Positions 55,283 through 64,000 of a stretch of DNA of 64,000 nt are shown here, piece by piece. The notes beneath the pieces were generated by a model. That model searched no databases. It saw only the letters and a program-made list of their open reading frames with translations, and was not told where the DNA came from. Positions within the stretch are counted from its first letter, which is position 1. Each line of letters starts with the position of its first letter. Origin of the DNA: Paraglaciecola sp030730205 (GTDB taxonomy: Bacteria > Pseudomonadota > Gammaproteobacteria > Enterobacterales > Alteromonadaceae); assembly GCF_052119645.1 (NCBI RefSeq), contig NZ_JBGQOM010000006.1:124001-188000 (forward strand), read 5' to 3'. Made by a program: the position numbers and the translations under genes.

Positions 55283-56785
55283 ATGCACACTTTAGGTAAT
55301 TTTATCAACGGTCAAAACGTCGCAAGTCAAAGTGGTCACTTTGCTGCAATTTACAATCCAGCAACAGGTGAACAAAGCAAGCAAGTGGGTTTATCGAGCG
55401 CAGCAGAAACCCAAGCTGCCATTGCCGCTGCCCAAGCCGCATTGCCACAGTGGAGTGCCGTTACCCCACTAAATCGCGCGCGAATTATGTTTAACTTCAA
55501 GGCTTTACTTGAAGCAAATAAAGATGAACTGGCCGCCTTAATTACCGCCGAACACGGTAAGGTTTTCTCCGATGCGCAGGGCGAGCTGACCCGCGGTATT
55601 GAAGTAGTAGAATTTGCCTGTGGCATTCCGCATTTGCTTAAAGGCGAACAATCGATGAATGTGGGCCGTGGTGTGGATAGTTTTACCCTCATGCAGCCCG
55701 TTGGCGTGTGTGCGGGCATCGCACCGTTTAATTTTCCCGCCATGGTACCGCTCTGGATGTTTCCAGTCGCCATTGCCTGTGGCAACACCTTTGTAATGAA
55801 ACCCTCTGAAAAAGACCCTAGCGTGCCCTTAAGACTTGCAGAACTCCTGAAAGAAGCGGGGCTGCCTGATGGCGTATTTAATGTGGTAAACGGTGATAAA
55901 ACCTCAGTTGATGTGCTATTAAGCGACCCAGATGTAAAAGCCGTCAGCTTTGTTGGTTCTACGCCAATCGCTGAATATGTTTACCGCACCGGCAGTGCGA
56001 ACGGTAAACGAGTACAGGCATTAGGTGGCGCTAAAAACCATATGTTGGTAATGCCTGATGCGGATCTTGATGGTGTAGCTGGCGCATTAATGGGTGCAGC
56101 ATATGGTTCAGCCGGTGAGCGGTGTATGGCTATTTCAGTGGCTGTGTGTGTTGGCGATGCGACGGCAGATAAACTGGTTGCCCGCTTAAAGCAAGAGATT
56201 AGTGAGATGCGTGTTGGTCCTGGTATGGGTTTAGATAATGAAGCACATATGGGCCCACTCATCAGCAGACAACACGCTGATAAAGTATTGAGTTATATCG
56301 AATCGGGTATCGAAGATGGAGCGCTTTTGTTAGCCGATGGTCGCGATTATCAAGTAGTAGGTAACGAACATGGTTACTTTGTTGGTCCCACTTTATTTGA
56401 CAACGTGAAGCCTGGCATGCGCATTTATCAAGAAGAAATCTTTGGTCCGGTCCTATGCGTGGTGCGTGTGAATAGTTTTGAGGAAGGACTTGCCTTAATC
56501 AACTCCCACGAATATGGAAACGGTACGTCTATTTTCACCGCGAATGGCGAAGCCGCCCATGCCTACACCCATAATGTTCAAGTGGGCATGGTGGGCGTAA
56601 ACGTTCCAATCCCTGTGCCAATGGCTTTCCATAGTTTTGGCGGCTGGAAACGCTCAATTTTTGGACCATTAAACATGCACGGTCCTGACGGTGTACGTTT
56701 TTATACCAAGATGAAAACTATCACTGCTCGTTGGCCAAAAGGGCAGCAAAGTGAAAATCAATTCACTATGCCAACCATGAAATAA
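55283..56785 (+). CDS. iolA: CoA-acylating (methyl)malonate-semialdehyde dehydrogenase
   Basis: A 500-residue aldehyde dehydrogenase that turns malonate semialdehyde into acetyl-CoA. AGIAPFNFPAMVPLWMFPVA, FVGSTPIAEYVY, GGAKNHMLVMPDADLDGV and the catalytic cysteine in GSAGERCMAISVAVCVG are present, and the end has SFGGWKRSIFGPLNMHGPDG. This is the MmsA/IolA type rather than other ALDHs. It is the third gene of iolC-iolD-iolA. Confidence 0.94.
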   Translation: MHTLGNFINGQNVASQSGHFAAIYNPATGEQSKQVGLSSAAETQAAIAAAQAALPQWSAVTPLNRARIMFNFKALLEANKDELAALITAEHGKVFSDAQGELTRGIEVVEFACGIPHLLKGEQSMNVGRGVDSFTLMQPVGVCAGIAPFNFPAMVPLWMFPVAIACGNTFVMKPSEKDPSVPLRLAELLKEAGLPDGVFNVVNGDKTSVDVLLSDPDVKAVSFVGSTPIAEYVYRTGSANGKRVQALGGAKNHMLVMPDADLDGVAGALMGAAYGSAGERCMAISVAVCVGDATADKLVARLKQEISEMRVGPGMGLDNEAHMGPLISRQHADKVLSYIESGIEDGALLLADGRDYQVVGNEHGYFVGPTLFDNVKPGMRIYQEEIFGPVLCVVRVNSFEEGLALINSHEYGNGTSIFTANGEAAHAYTHNVQVGMVGVNVPIPVPMAFHSFGGWKRSIFGPLNMHGPDGVRFYTKMKTITARWPKGQQSENQFTMPTMK

Positions 56786-56818
56786 TCTGCTTGTTTTTAC
56801 AGCAAATCAGTATGTTAG

Positions 56819-56836
56819 AGGGAGCTTGTGCTCCCT
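56819..56836 (+). other. Intercistronic hairpin between iolA and the AGE gene
   Basis: AGGGAGC, loop TTGT and GCTCCCT form a 7-bp stem without a following T run. It could stabilise mRNA or tune read-through to the downstream genes. Confidence 0.45.
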
Positions 56837-56882
56837 GCAGCCATCAACAAAGTGCATGAATACCCAAGGAGATAATAACAAC

Positions 56883-58073
56883 ATGACGACTGTGCCATTA
56901 CCTGCACCATATAATCGTGCCTTTTTGCTTGAACATTGCCATTCAATCTTAAATTTTTATGACCCTAGAGTGATAGATAACGAAGGCGGTTATTTTCATA
57001 ACTATCTGAACAATGGTGACTTATTCGAAAAAGGTATGCGCCAGTTGGTCAGTAGCTGCCGCATTGTGGTGAATTATGCCCGCGCTAGTCGAGAACTACA
57101 CAAAGCCGAATATCGTGATGTGGCCTTGCATGGCTTAGCCTTTGTTGAACAAGTGCACTGGCGTCCTGATCAGCAAGCTTATGCGTGGTTGTTGGAGGAT
57201 CACAATCCACTTGATATGACTCAGCAAAACTACGGCTATGCCTTTGTATTATTGATGTATTCAGCCATTCACAAGGCCGGTATTCGCGATGTTGCTGACA
57301 AAATTGCCGCCACCTATCAATTAATGGAAAGTCGTTTTTGGCAGAGTGACTATGAGCTCTATGCTGATGAGCTTAGTGCTGATGGTGTGTTGTCTGATTA
57401 TCGCGGTCAAAATGCCAATATGCACAGTTGCGAAGCGATGATTGCCGCTTACGAAGCCACCCATGAATTGCGTTATTTAAGACGCGCCAAGTTGATTGCA
57501 CAAAACATCACCGAGCGGCAAGCGGCGTATACAGATGGTCTGATTTGGGAACATTACACCCCTGATTTTAAAGTCGATTGGGACTACAACCTCGATGACC
57601 CTAAAAACCTTTATCGTCCTTGGGGATTCCAGCCCGGCCATCAAACCGAATGGAGTAAATTATTATTGGCTATTCATCGTTTGAGTCCTGACCAAGCATT
57701 AGTCACTAAAGCGACGTTCCTCTTTGATAAAGCCTTTGACGTGGCTTGGGATCATCAGCATGGCGGTTTGATTTATGGCTTTGACCCACAAGGTAAGTGG
57801 TGTGATGACGACAAATACTTTTGGGTGCAAGCCGAAAGCTTCGCCGCTGCGGCCATGCTGTATCAAGAAACGGGTGACAATAAATACAAAGTCGCCTACG
57901 AACAGCTCTGGCAATACAGCTGGACCCACATGATCGATCATGAATATGGCGCGTGGTTCCGGTTACTGACAAGAGACAACAAAGCATATTCAAATCAAAA
58001 AAGTAGTGCTGGAGCAAAATGTGATTACCACACCCTCTGCGCGTGTTTCGATGTTTTAACTGGTATGGTGTAA
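56883..58073 (+). CDS. AGE-family sugar epimerase/isomerase
   Basis: A 396-residue (alpha/alpha)6-barrel enzyme of the N-acylglucosamine 2-epimerase family. The ATG at 56883 follows AAGGAG; an ATG further upstream (56826) is less likely. Family stretches are YDPRVIDNEGGYFHNYLNNG, NYARASRELHKAEY, GQNANMHSCEAMIAAYEAT and DKYFWVQAESFAAAAMLYQE. Relatives interconvert mannose and fructose or glucose forms. Which sugar is meant here is not readable. Followed eleven bases later by the FucP-like gene. Confidence 0.88.
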   Translation: MTTVPLPAPYNRAFLLEHCHSILNFYDPRVIDNEGGYFHNYLNNGDLFEKGMRQLVSSCRIVVNYARASRELHKAEYRDVALHGLAFVEQVHWRPDQQAYAWLLEDHNPLDMTQQNYGYAFVLLMYSAIHKAGIRDVADKIAATYQLMESRFWQSDYELYADELSADGVLSDYRGQNANMHSCEAMIAAYEATHELRYLRRAKLIAQNITERQAAYTDGLIWEHYTPDFKVDWDYNLDDPKNLYRPWGFQPGHQTEWSKLLLAIHRLSPDQALVTKATFLFDKAFDVAWDHQHGGLIYGFDPQGKWCDDDKYFWVQAESFAAAAMLYQETGDNKYKVAYEQLWQYSWTHMIDHEYGAWFRLLTRDNKAYSNQKSSAGAKCDYHTLCACFDVLTGMV

Positions 58074-58083
58074 GGAGTCAGCG

Positions 58084-59370
58084 ATGCAAAGTTCACAGTC
58101 AAACGTTAAAATTAGTCAAAAGCCTGAAGGCTTGAGTATACATTTTGCCTTTGCGGCCATGACCTCGTTGTTTTTTATTTGGGGTTTTATCACTGCACTT
58201 AACGACATTCTTTTACCCTACTTAAAAGGGGCATTTAGCCTGAGCTATCTGCAGGCAGGGCTTGTGCAGTTCTGCTTTTTTGGTGCGTATTTTATTGTTT
58301 CTCCTTTTGCCGGACGCATGCTCGAAAAAGTAGGGTATAAAAATGGCATCATCATTGGTCTAGGCACAGTCGCCGCGGGGTGCTGTTTGTTTTTTCCCGC
58401 AGCAGAAGCAGCGATTTATGCAGTATTTTTATTTGCTTTATTTGTGTTAGCGGCCGGTATCGCTATTTTACAAGTTTCAGCTAACCCTTATGTAGCGGTT
58501 CTCGGATCAGAAGAGACCGCCGCTTCGCGTCTTAATTTTGCACAAGCGATTAACTCTTTAGGTCACACTGCGGGCCCCGCCTTTGGGGCAATTTTGATTT
58601 TATCGGCTGTAGAGCAAAGCGGTTCAGCTAAGGCTGTCCAGTTACCTTATCTACTTATCGCGGTGGCTTTAGTGGTGGTAGCCTTGGTTTTTTATAAACT
58701 GAAGTTGCCTAACATAAGCGAGCATTTAGACGAGTCAAAAGCCGCTAGTCACTTTACCTTGTTTAGCCATAAACATCTCACTTACGGTGTGTTAGCTATC
58801 TTTTTATACGTGGGCGCAGAAGTAGCGGTAGGTAGTTACCTAGTCAATTTTTTTATGCAATTGGGTATTGAAGACATGACCACTGTGACCGCCGGCAAAA
58901 TGGTATCGTATTACTGGGGAGCGGCCATGGTTGGGCGTTTTGCTGGCGCATTGATCATGCGCTATGTGGCACCCACCACTTTACTTGCGATTAATTCAGT
59001 CCTCGCGGTAGCGATGATCATTGTTGCGGTAAATTCCAGTGGTGAAATGGCCATGTGGACCATCCTAGCGGTAGGTTTTTTCAATTCTATTATGTTTCCC
59101 ACTATCTTCACCTTAGCCATACGTGGTTTAGGGGAACACACGGGGCGCGGGTCAGGTTACTTATGTCAGGGCATCGTTGGTGGGGCCATTTTACCTATGA
59201 TTCAAGGCCAAGCCGCTGACATGATGACTTTGCAATGGAGTTTTCTCATCCCTGCTGTCTGTTACCTTTATATCGCGTGGTATGCCTTACGGGGCAGTCG
59301 TGTGAGTGTGCCAGTAGGAGAATCCGCCTCTGACGCTGAGAAGCAAACGAAACACCCGGAGCGCTCATAA
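58084..59370 (+). CDS. FucP-like MFS sugar transporter
   Basis: A 428-residue transporter with about 12 membrane helices of the FucP (sugar:proton symport) family. Typical stretches are FFIWGFITALNDILLPYLKG, FFGAYFIVSPFAGRMLEKVG, ILQVSANPYVAVLGSEETAA and SRLNFAQAINSLGHTAGPAF. AAGGAG lies right before the ATG. Substrate could be the sugar handled by the AGE enzyme or GH28 products (inference). Confidence 0.9.
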   Translation: MQSSQSNVKISQKPEGLSIHFAFAAMTSLFFIWGFITALNDILLPYLKGAFSLSYLQAGLVQFCFFGAYFIVSPFAGRMLEKVGYKNGIIIGLGTVAAGCCLFFPAAEAAIYAVFLFALFVLAAGIAILQVSANPYVAVLGSEETAASRLNFAQAINSLGHTAGPAFGAILILSAVEQSGSAKAVQLPYLLIAVALVVVALVFYKLKLPNISEHLDESKAASHFTLFSHKHLTYGVLAIFLYVGAEVAVGSYLVNFFMQLGIEDMTTVTAGKMVSYYWGAAMVGRFAGALIMRYVAPTTLLAINSVLAVAMIIVAVNSSGEMAMWTILAVGFFNSIMFPTIFTLAIRGLGEHTGRGSGYLCQGIVGGAILPMIQGQAADMMTLQWSFLIPAVCYLYIAWYALRGSRVSVPVGESASDAEKQTKHPERS

Positions 59371-61035
59371 ATGAATAGCTATTTAAATCGTCGAGGTTTT
59401 ATCAAAACCAGTTTAGCGGCCTTTAGCGCCAGTTATTTTGCCTCGTTTTCGATAAATGCCAAACAACTTGAGTCTTATTGGAGGCAATTTCAACAGTCTC
59501 GCCACCCCAGTCAAAGACCGATTATTAATACGGGTAAGCGACTAGATGTCAGAGACTTTGGGGCTAAAGGCGATGGAAAAACGAAGGATACCAAAGCCAT
59601 TCAAGCGGCAATTGACGAGGTAGTTAAAAGTGAGCAGCCCGGCACGGTATGCTTGTCTGCTGGCGTTTATCTTAGTGGTAGTTTGCGCCTCGGCAGCCAA
59701 GTTAACCTGCAAATTGACAAACAGGCGATGTTACTAGGCAGTACCGACATTCAGGATTACGAGGATGCGCAGGGCAATATTCTCGCATTATTGGCTGGCG
59801 ATCACTGTGAGTCTGTTTCCATTAGCGGTGAAGGCACAATTGATGGGCAGGGCAGGCAGTTGGCATTAAATATTAATCGGCTCCATCATGGGGGAAAGCG
59901 GGTTGAGGCCGACTTTAACGAGCGTAGAAATCGTTCCAGACATCGCCCTAACGTTGTTGCACTTCATCACTGTCAAAAAATAAAAATCTATGATGTCACC
60001 ATTAAAAATGGTGCCTTTTGGGTGCAACATTACGCGGCTTGCCAAGATGTAATGATAGATAACATCGTGGTGGACAGTGACGCCTTTTGGAACAATGATG
60101 GCATTGACATAAACGATTGCAGAAATGTCCGCATTACCGGTTGTTTTGTGAATGCCGCCGACGACGCCATTTGTCTAAAATCGACCACTGGCGGCGAGTT
60201 TCACAACGACAAGGTTTACATTGGGAATTGTGTAATGCGTTCCAGTTCGAACGGCATAAAGTTTGGGACTGAATCGATGCATGGTTTTACTAACGTGACT
60301 ATAGAAAATATTCGCGTGTTTGATACTTACCGCTCAGCGATTGCCTTAGAAACTGTTGATGGCGCTAAGCTTGAAAATGTGCACATAGATGGGGTAGATG
60401 CGAGTAATGTCGGGTGTGCCATTTTCATCCGCTTAGGTCAAAGAAACCGAGATGTACCGCAAAATACTCCCTTAGGCACACTTAAGAATGTGGTGATTAA
60501 AAACCTCAAGGCAGAAATTTCCGCAAGCCGCGCCGATGAAGATTATGAAGTGCGCGGACCGGGTCTAAATACCTTTTTTAATCCTATTCCCTCGTCAATT
60601 ACTGGTTTGCCAGATGCAGCAGTTGAAAACATTCGGTTAGAAAACATTGATATTACCTATCCAGGTCGAGCGAACAAGGGCTTAGCTTATCGGCCTTATG
60701 ACCAGTTGTTTTTAGTACCACAAGAGCGCGATGCTTACCCTGAATACACCATGTTTGGCGAACTTCCCGCTTGGGGTTTATATGTAAGGCATGCCAAGAA
60801 CGTAGAGCTGATAAATATTACATTGAGGGTCAATGAGGCTGATTTTAGGCCTGCATTTGTGTTTGATGATGTAAGTGGCTTAAAGCTCAAACAAAGTAAA
60901 ATCCATGCGCACAATGACAAGCATTTGATACTGCATGATGTCAAAGGACTGTCTGTGGAAGGGGTGTTAGCGCTAGATACAAACAAACAACTTGCGCCTG
61001 TTAAACAGGATGCGTGGTATCAGAGCGCCAGCTGA
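59371..61035 (+). CDS. GH28-family beta-helix protein with Tat-type signal
   Basis: A 554-residue exported protein. The start NRRGFIKTSLAAFSASYF has a twin-arginine motif. The GH28 (polygalacturonase-type) beta-helix begins RLDVRDFGAKGDGKTKDTKA. The catalytic stretches are NNDGIDINDCRNVRITG and DDAICLKSTTGG. Where GH28 enzymes usually have a G-H-G histidine, this reads SSSNGIKFGTES, so that residue is changed. Acts on a galacturonan-like or other uronic glycan (inference). Starts directly after the MFS stop. Confidence 0.85.
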   Translation: MNSYLNRRGFIKTSLAAFSASYFASFSINAKQLESYWRQFQQSRHPSQRPIINTGKRLDVRDFGAKGDGKTKDTKAIQAAIDEVVKSEQPGTVCLSAGVYLSGSLRLGSQVNLQIDKQAMLLGSTDIQDYEDAQGNILALLAGDHCESVSISGEGTIDGQGRQLALNINRLHHGGKRVEADFNERRNRSRHRPNVVALHHCQKIKIYDVTIKNGAFWVQHYAACQDVMIDNIVVDSDAFWNNDGIDINDCRNVRITGCFVNAADDAICLKSTTGGEFHNDKVYIGNCVMRSSSNGIKFGTESMHGFTNVTIENIRVFDTYRSAIALETVDGAKLENVHIDGVDASNVGCAIFIRLGQRNRDVPQNTPLGTLKNVVIKNLKAEISASRADEDYEVRGPGLNTFFNPIPSSITGLPDAAVENIRLENIDITYPGRANKGLAYRPYDQLFLVPQERDAYPEYTMFGELPAWGLYVRHAKNVELINITLRVNEADFRPAFVFDDVSGLKLKQSKIHAHNDKHLILHDVKGLSVEGVLALDTNKQLAPVKQDAWYQSAS

Positions 61036-61388
61036 AGTTAAGTTAGTGATACAAACTAAAGGCCCCTAAAAAAGCTAACGTTTATGCTTGAACAGAAAAA
61101 TGAGCGTTTGGGGGTTTATAGCAATCCGTAACGATAGGAGCTTACTCAGCAAGAACTTAAACCCTGAAACAAGGCGCTTGAATGAAAAAATAGTAGGGCT
61201 CTTTCGAGTTCGAGCAACCCAGAGTAAGGACTTTTATACCCTAACCTCTGTTTTGGAGCAAAAGAGAAGGCATCAGCCACTGACGTTTAGCCCCAATCTT
61301 GTATCCAAACAGATATCAGAACCCTCAGAAGCTAAAAGATACCCGAGTGCTTATCAATAATCTCAGTTTGGTGGTTAAGCCGAACCCG
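61036..61388. other. 353-base gap between convergent GH28 and LacI genes
   Basis: An ORF at 61088-61360 (90 codons) has no recognisable similarity, no good ribosome site and skewed content. I see no clear terminator or repeat. Probably spacer. Confidence 0.4.
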
Positions 61389-62423
61389 CTATTTATTGGC
61401 TGCCACGCTGGTTGACGCTCGAATAACTAATTCTCCATCAAAAATTTGCGTGCCGTCTGGCCCTCTGGCTGGTACTTGTGATTTTTTATCTTTGAGGCGG
61501 CCAATCAATAAACACGCGGCTTGATAACCGATAGTCAACAGTGGATGGCGAATGGTGGTAATGTTAGGCCACACTTTGGTTGTGAGGGCGATGTCATCAA
61601 TGCCGCACACGGAAATGTCCTGAGGCACTTTTAAATTTCTACTTTGTATTTCGTACAGTACACCCAGCGCCATTTCATCATTGGCGGCAAAAATAGCGGT
61701 AGGGCGCGGCGTTTTATTCAACAAGGTCGCGGCGGCATCGATACCTGATTGATAGGTGTAATAACCTTGTGCGATCAAGGCCTCGTTGACTTTTAAGCCC
61801 GCTTCTGCAAATGCTTGGCGATATCCTGCTTCACTGCGCTGACTTGATTGCTGATCGGGATGCCCCAACACAAAACCGATGTGCCTATGTTGCAATTTTA
61901 GCAGGTAGTTGGTCATGTCATAACTGGCTTTTGTTGAATTAAAGCCAAGTGACTCGCCGCGATTAAGATCTTTAGGGCCGATACGTAAATAACTGACGTT
62001 TTTTCTGTCTAACATTTCGAGCAATTCGATTTTGTCGCACATCGGCGGGCGTAAAATTAAACCGTCGACCAAGGTACTGTCGATATATTCTTCTACTTCT
62101 TGTACCAGAGTAGGGGAGCGGTAGTTGCAGTCATATAAAAACAGACCCATTTGTTCTTCAGTACAGCCTTGGAGTATGCCTTTTTGCAAGTTCATCAAAT
62201 AGCCGGGGCTAGTATTGTCTGACACCAATGCAATAAATAACGACCTGTTTTTGGCCAGCGCCATACCCAGTGGATTGCGTTTAAATCCGAGCTCTTGAAT
62301 GGCCATCTGTACTTTTTGGCGCATTTCGTCTTTAACGTTAGCTTCATTATTTATGACGCGTGATACGGTTTTCTTGGATACACCGGCATGACGGGCTACA
62401 TCCATAATGGTGACTGATGCCAT
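61389..62423 (-). CDS. LacI-family transcriptional regulator
   Basis: A 344-residue repressor. The helix-turn-helix is VTIMDVARHAGVSKKTVSRV followed by INNEANV, and the hinge is KRNPLGMALA. The C-terminal sugar-binding domain has FVLGHPDQQSSQRSEAGYRQ, PTAIFAANDEMALGVLYEIQ and VPQDISVCGIDDIALTTKVW. It faces a mannitol-dehydrogenase-family gene, with a 44-bp palindrome between. It likely controls that gene and perhaps the GH28 end of the locus. Confidence 0.92.
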   Translation of the reverse strand: MASVTIMDVARHAGVSKKTVSRVINNEANVKDEMRQKVQMAIQELGFKRNPLGMALAKNRSLFIALVSDNTSPGYLMNLQKGILQGCTEEQMGLFLYDCNYRSPTLVQEVEEYIDSTLVDGLILRPPMCDKIELLEMLDRKNVSYLRIGPKDLNRGESLGFNSTKASYDMTNYLLKLQHRHIGFVLGHPDQQSSQRSEAGYRQAFAEAGLKVNEALIAQGYYTYQSGIDAAATLLNKTPRPTAIFAANDEMALGVLYEIQSRNLKVPQDISVCGIDDIALTTKVWPNITTIRHPLLTIGYQAACLLIGRLKDKKSQVPARGPDGTQIFDGELVIRASTSVAANK

Positions 62424-62799
62424 ACTTATTTACCTGTTATTTTCGGCTACGTTTGAATCTAAATGCCTTGCTATGCAGCATGATCATATATAACCGCTTT
62501 ATTTACTAGAAGAAAGCGCTATTCAGCGAAAAGCGTACGATGAAATGTAGGGCATTGTTTAAATCAATGTTGTGTGTTTTTTGTTAAATTGTTTGATTTT
62601 ATTTGTTATATGATTTTAGTTATAAAGGGATTTGACACCGGTGTCAAATCCCTTTATAACTTATTGATATCTTCGGACAACGCTGTTCATCATTATTGCT
62701 TTGGTCTATTTTTTCGTCATTTGACGACATTAATCTACCAATAGCGCGAGATTTAGCATTTTAGATGATCCAGCCCTATTACATCGTGAGAAAAAATCC
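62424..62799. other. 376-base divergent regulatory gap
   Basis: Between the LacI start and the dehydrogenase start. It holds the 44-bp palindrome at 62618-62661 and a 14-bp inverted repeat TCGTCATTTGACGA at 62714-62727. No ORF of note. AT-rich stretches before the palindrome may hold promoters. Confidence 0.5.
62618..62661. promoter_or_regulatory. 44-bp perfect palindrome, candidate LacI operator
   Basis: Every base from 62618 to 62661 pairs with its mirror. The centre TTTGACACCGGTGTCAAA looks like a LacI-family operator with a central CG. Its position between a LacI gene and the gene it faces fits an operator. The arms run well past the usual 16-20 bp. Confidence 0.8.
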
Positions 62800-64000
62800 A
62801 TGTCGGCCAGCAGATTAAATTTAGCTTTGCTTGAAAAACAGCAAATCAGCACGTACCGCCAAGCAGAAAAACCAATCAGTATTGTGCATTTAGGCATCGG
62901 TGCCTTCCACCGTGCCCATCAAGCTTGGTATACCGATAAGGTAAATTTACTGCAAGAAAATGAACCTTGGTACATTGCTGGGGTGTCATTGCGTAGCAGT
63001 AGTGTGCAAAAGCAGTTACAACCACAAGATGGATTGTACAATGTCGTCGAGTTTGACGCAGACTTTCAACATACCCAACTTGTGCAAGCTGTTTCGCAAG
63101 TGCTGGTGGCGCCCGACTCACCTGAACGTGTACTTGAATTAATGGCGCAAGAGCACACTAAAATTATCTCACTGACGGTGACTGAAAAGGGATATTGCCA
63201 CGATCCTGCAACAGGGCGGCTAAACCTTGACCATCCAGATATCAAACATGATTTAGCCAATGCTAATGCGCCCAAATCAGCTATTGGCTATTTGGTGTTT
63301 AGTTTGCAGCGCCGGTTTAAGCTCGAAGCCACAGGGGTTACCGTGCTGTGTTGTGACAATCTGCCGCAAAATGGCCACACCCTAGCTGGGCTTGTAGGTG
63401 AGTTTGCTAAGCGCATTGACCCTGCTTTAGCATCGTGGATTGTGGACAACGTAAGCTTTCCGAACAGTATGGTAGACCGCATTGTGCCAGCCACAACCGA
63501 AGAGGATATCCAACAACACGCTCTAACCGGACGAGAAGATCGTGGGTTAGTTAAAACAGAGCGCTTTAGCCAGTGGGTAATTGAAGATAATTTTATTGTG
63601 GGTAGGCCGGCTTGGGAACAAGTTGGCGTGTCACTGGTTTGTGCAGTAGAGCCATTTGAAAAAGCCAAATTGCGTTTACTAAACGGTGCTCATTCGGCAC
63701 TAGCCTATCTTGGTTATTTGAACGGCTACCAATTTGTGCATCAAGTCATGCAAGATAAATCCTTTGTCGTTTTTTTACGTCACATGATGCGCAACGAGAT
63801 TTTACCCACTTTAGTCGCACCAAAAGGGATGATACTTGAGGACTATATAGAGCAATTGCTGACTCGTTTTACTAACCCTAACTTACACCATCGAACTTAC
63901 CAAATTGCCATGGACGGTTCGCAAAAGTTGCCGCAGCGCTTGTTAAATACCATTGAAGATCGTTTAAATAACAATGCGTCTTTTGACTGCTTGTGTTTTG
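62800..64000 (+). CDS. Mannitol dehydrogenase-family protein (fructuronate-reductase-like), cut by right edge
   Basis: The first 400 codons of an NAD-dependent polyol dehydrogenase. It opens MSASRLNLALLEKQ and has SIVHLGIGAFHRAHQAWYTD, ISLTVTEKGYCHDPATGRLN, TVLCCDNLPQNGHTLAGLV, FPNSMVDRIVPATTEEDI and EPFEKAKLRLLNGAHSALAY, all family signatures with the catalytic lysine-asparagine pair. Members reduce fructuronate or oxidise mannitol. With a GH28 gene nearby a uronate role (UxuB-like) is tempting but unproven. The C terminus lies beyond the window. Confidence 0.9.
   Translation, partial: MSASRLNLALLEKQQISTYRQAEKPISIVHLGIGAFHRAHQAWYTDKVNLLQENEPWYIAGVSLRSSSVQKQLQPQDGLYNVVEFDADFQHTQLVQAVSQVLVAPDSPERVLELMAQEHTKIISLTVTEKGYCHDPATGRLNLDHPDIKHDLANANAPKSAIGYLVFSLQRRFKLEATGVTVLCCDNLPQNGHTLAGLVGEFAKRIDPALASWIVDNVSFPNSMVDRIVPATTEEDIQQHALTGREDRGLVKTERFSQWVIEDNFIVGRPAWEQVGVSLVCAVEPFEKAKLRLLNGAHSALAYLGYLNGYQFVHQVMQDKSFVVFLRHMMRNEILPTLVAPKGMILEDYIEQLLTRFTNPNLHHRTYQIAMDGSQKLPQRLLNTIEDRLNNNASFDCLCF

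Noticed and set aside
61088..61360. 90-codon ORF after GH28
   Set aside because: No good ribosome site, no recognisable similarity and unlike codon use of neighbours.

Overview
The window looks like chromosomal DNA of a marine gammaproteobacterium of the Alteromonadales, most like the Glaciecola/Paraglaciecola/Alteromonas group. The reasons are the Rep, UbiA/UbiC, Tdh/Kbl, WaaA, CoaD, MutM, RpmB/RpmG, CoaBC and SlmA sequences, AT-leaning codon use, and polysaccharide-degrading genes (GH115, GH28, DUF1080) mixed with housekeeping genes. The genus is inferred, not demonstrated. No rRNA, tRNA, CRISPR array or intact mobile element was seen.

Layout. 1-6300: start of rep, ubiK, ubiC-ubiA, an orphan FliL-like gene, glpE-glpG and the threonine-degrading kbl-tdh pair. 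6400-10500: a three-gene unit joining a PstS-like periplasmic protein, a porin-like protein and a membrane GGDEF-EAL protein, a plausible c-di-GMP sensory module. 10680-19880: LPS inner core and surface glycan genes (waaA, two glycosyltransferases, kdkA, a cytidylyltransferase plus SDR pair, a CDP-glycerol-type transferase) with coaD among them. This stretch is broken by a graveyard of decayed ISAs1- and IS630-type transposases. 19890-24770: mutM, rpmB-rpmG, radC, coaBC and slmA, with an unidentified decayed coding stretch beside radC.

24780-35300: an M28 peptidase lipoprotein facing a TetR regulator across a perfect palindrome, DUF1820 and DUF885 proteins, a GH115 alpha-glucuronidase facing a DUF1080 lipoprotein, an orphan solute-binding protein and an EVE-domain protein. 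35460-40730: a LexA box followed by imuA-imuB-dnaE2, the SOS mutagenesis cassette. 40760-44810: a yjbEFGH (gfcABCD-like) exopolysaccharide operon with an internal terminator after its first gene. A 612-base leader upstream holds a candidate 33-residue ORF and three copies of one 11-mer.

45420-64000: malic enzyme, a DUF1439 protein, an RpiB/LacAB isomerase and an alpha/beta hydrolase, then a carbohydrate locus. That locus has iolB and an RpiR regulator facing iolC-iolD-iolA, an AGE-family epimerase, a FucP-like transporter and a Tat-type GH28 protein. A LacI regulator follows, facing a mannitol-dehydrogenase-family gene across a 44-bp perfect palindrome. iolE and iolG, needed for the first steps of inositol breakdown, are not in the window, so the pathway is split or has a different input.

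Most of the window is ordinary core genome. I found no clearly new multi-gene system. The best leads are the SBP-porin-GGDEF/EAL unit, the yjb leader with its candidate small ORF and repeated motif, the hybrid inositol/pectin-type locus with its altered GH28 enzyme, and the long palindrome.
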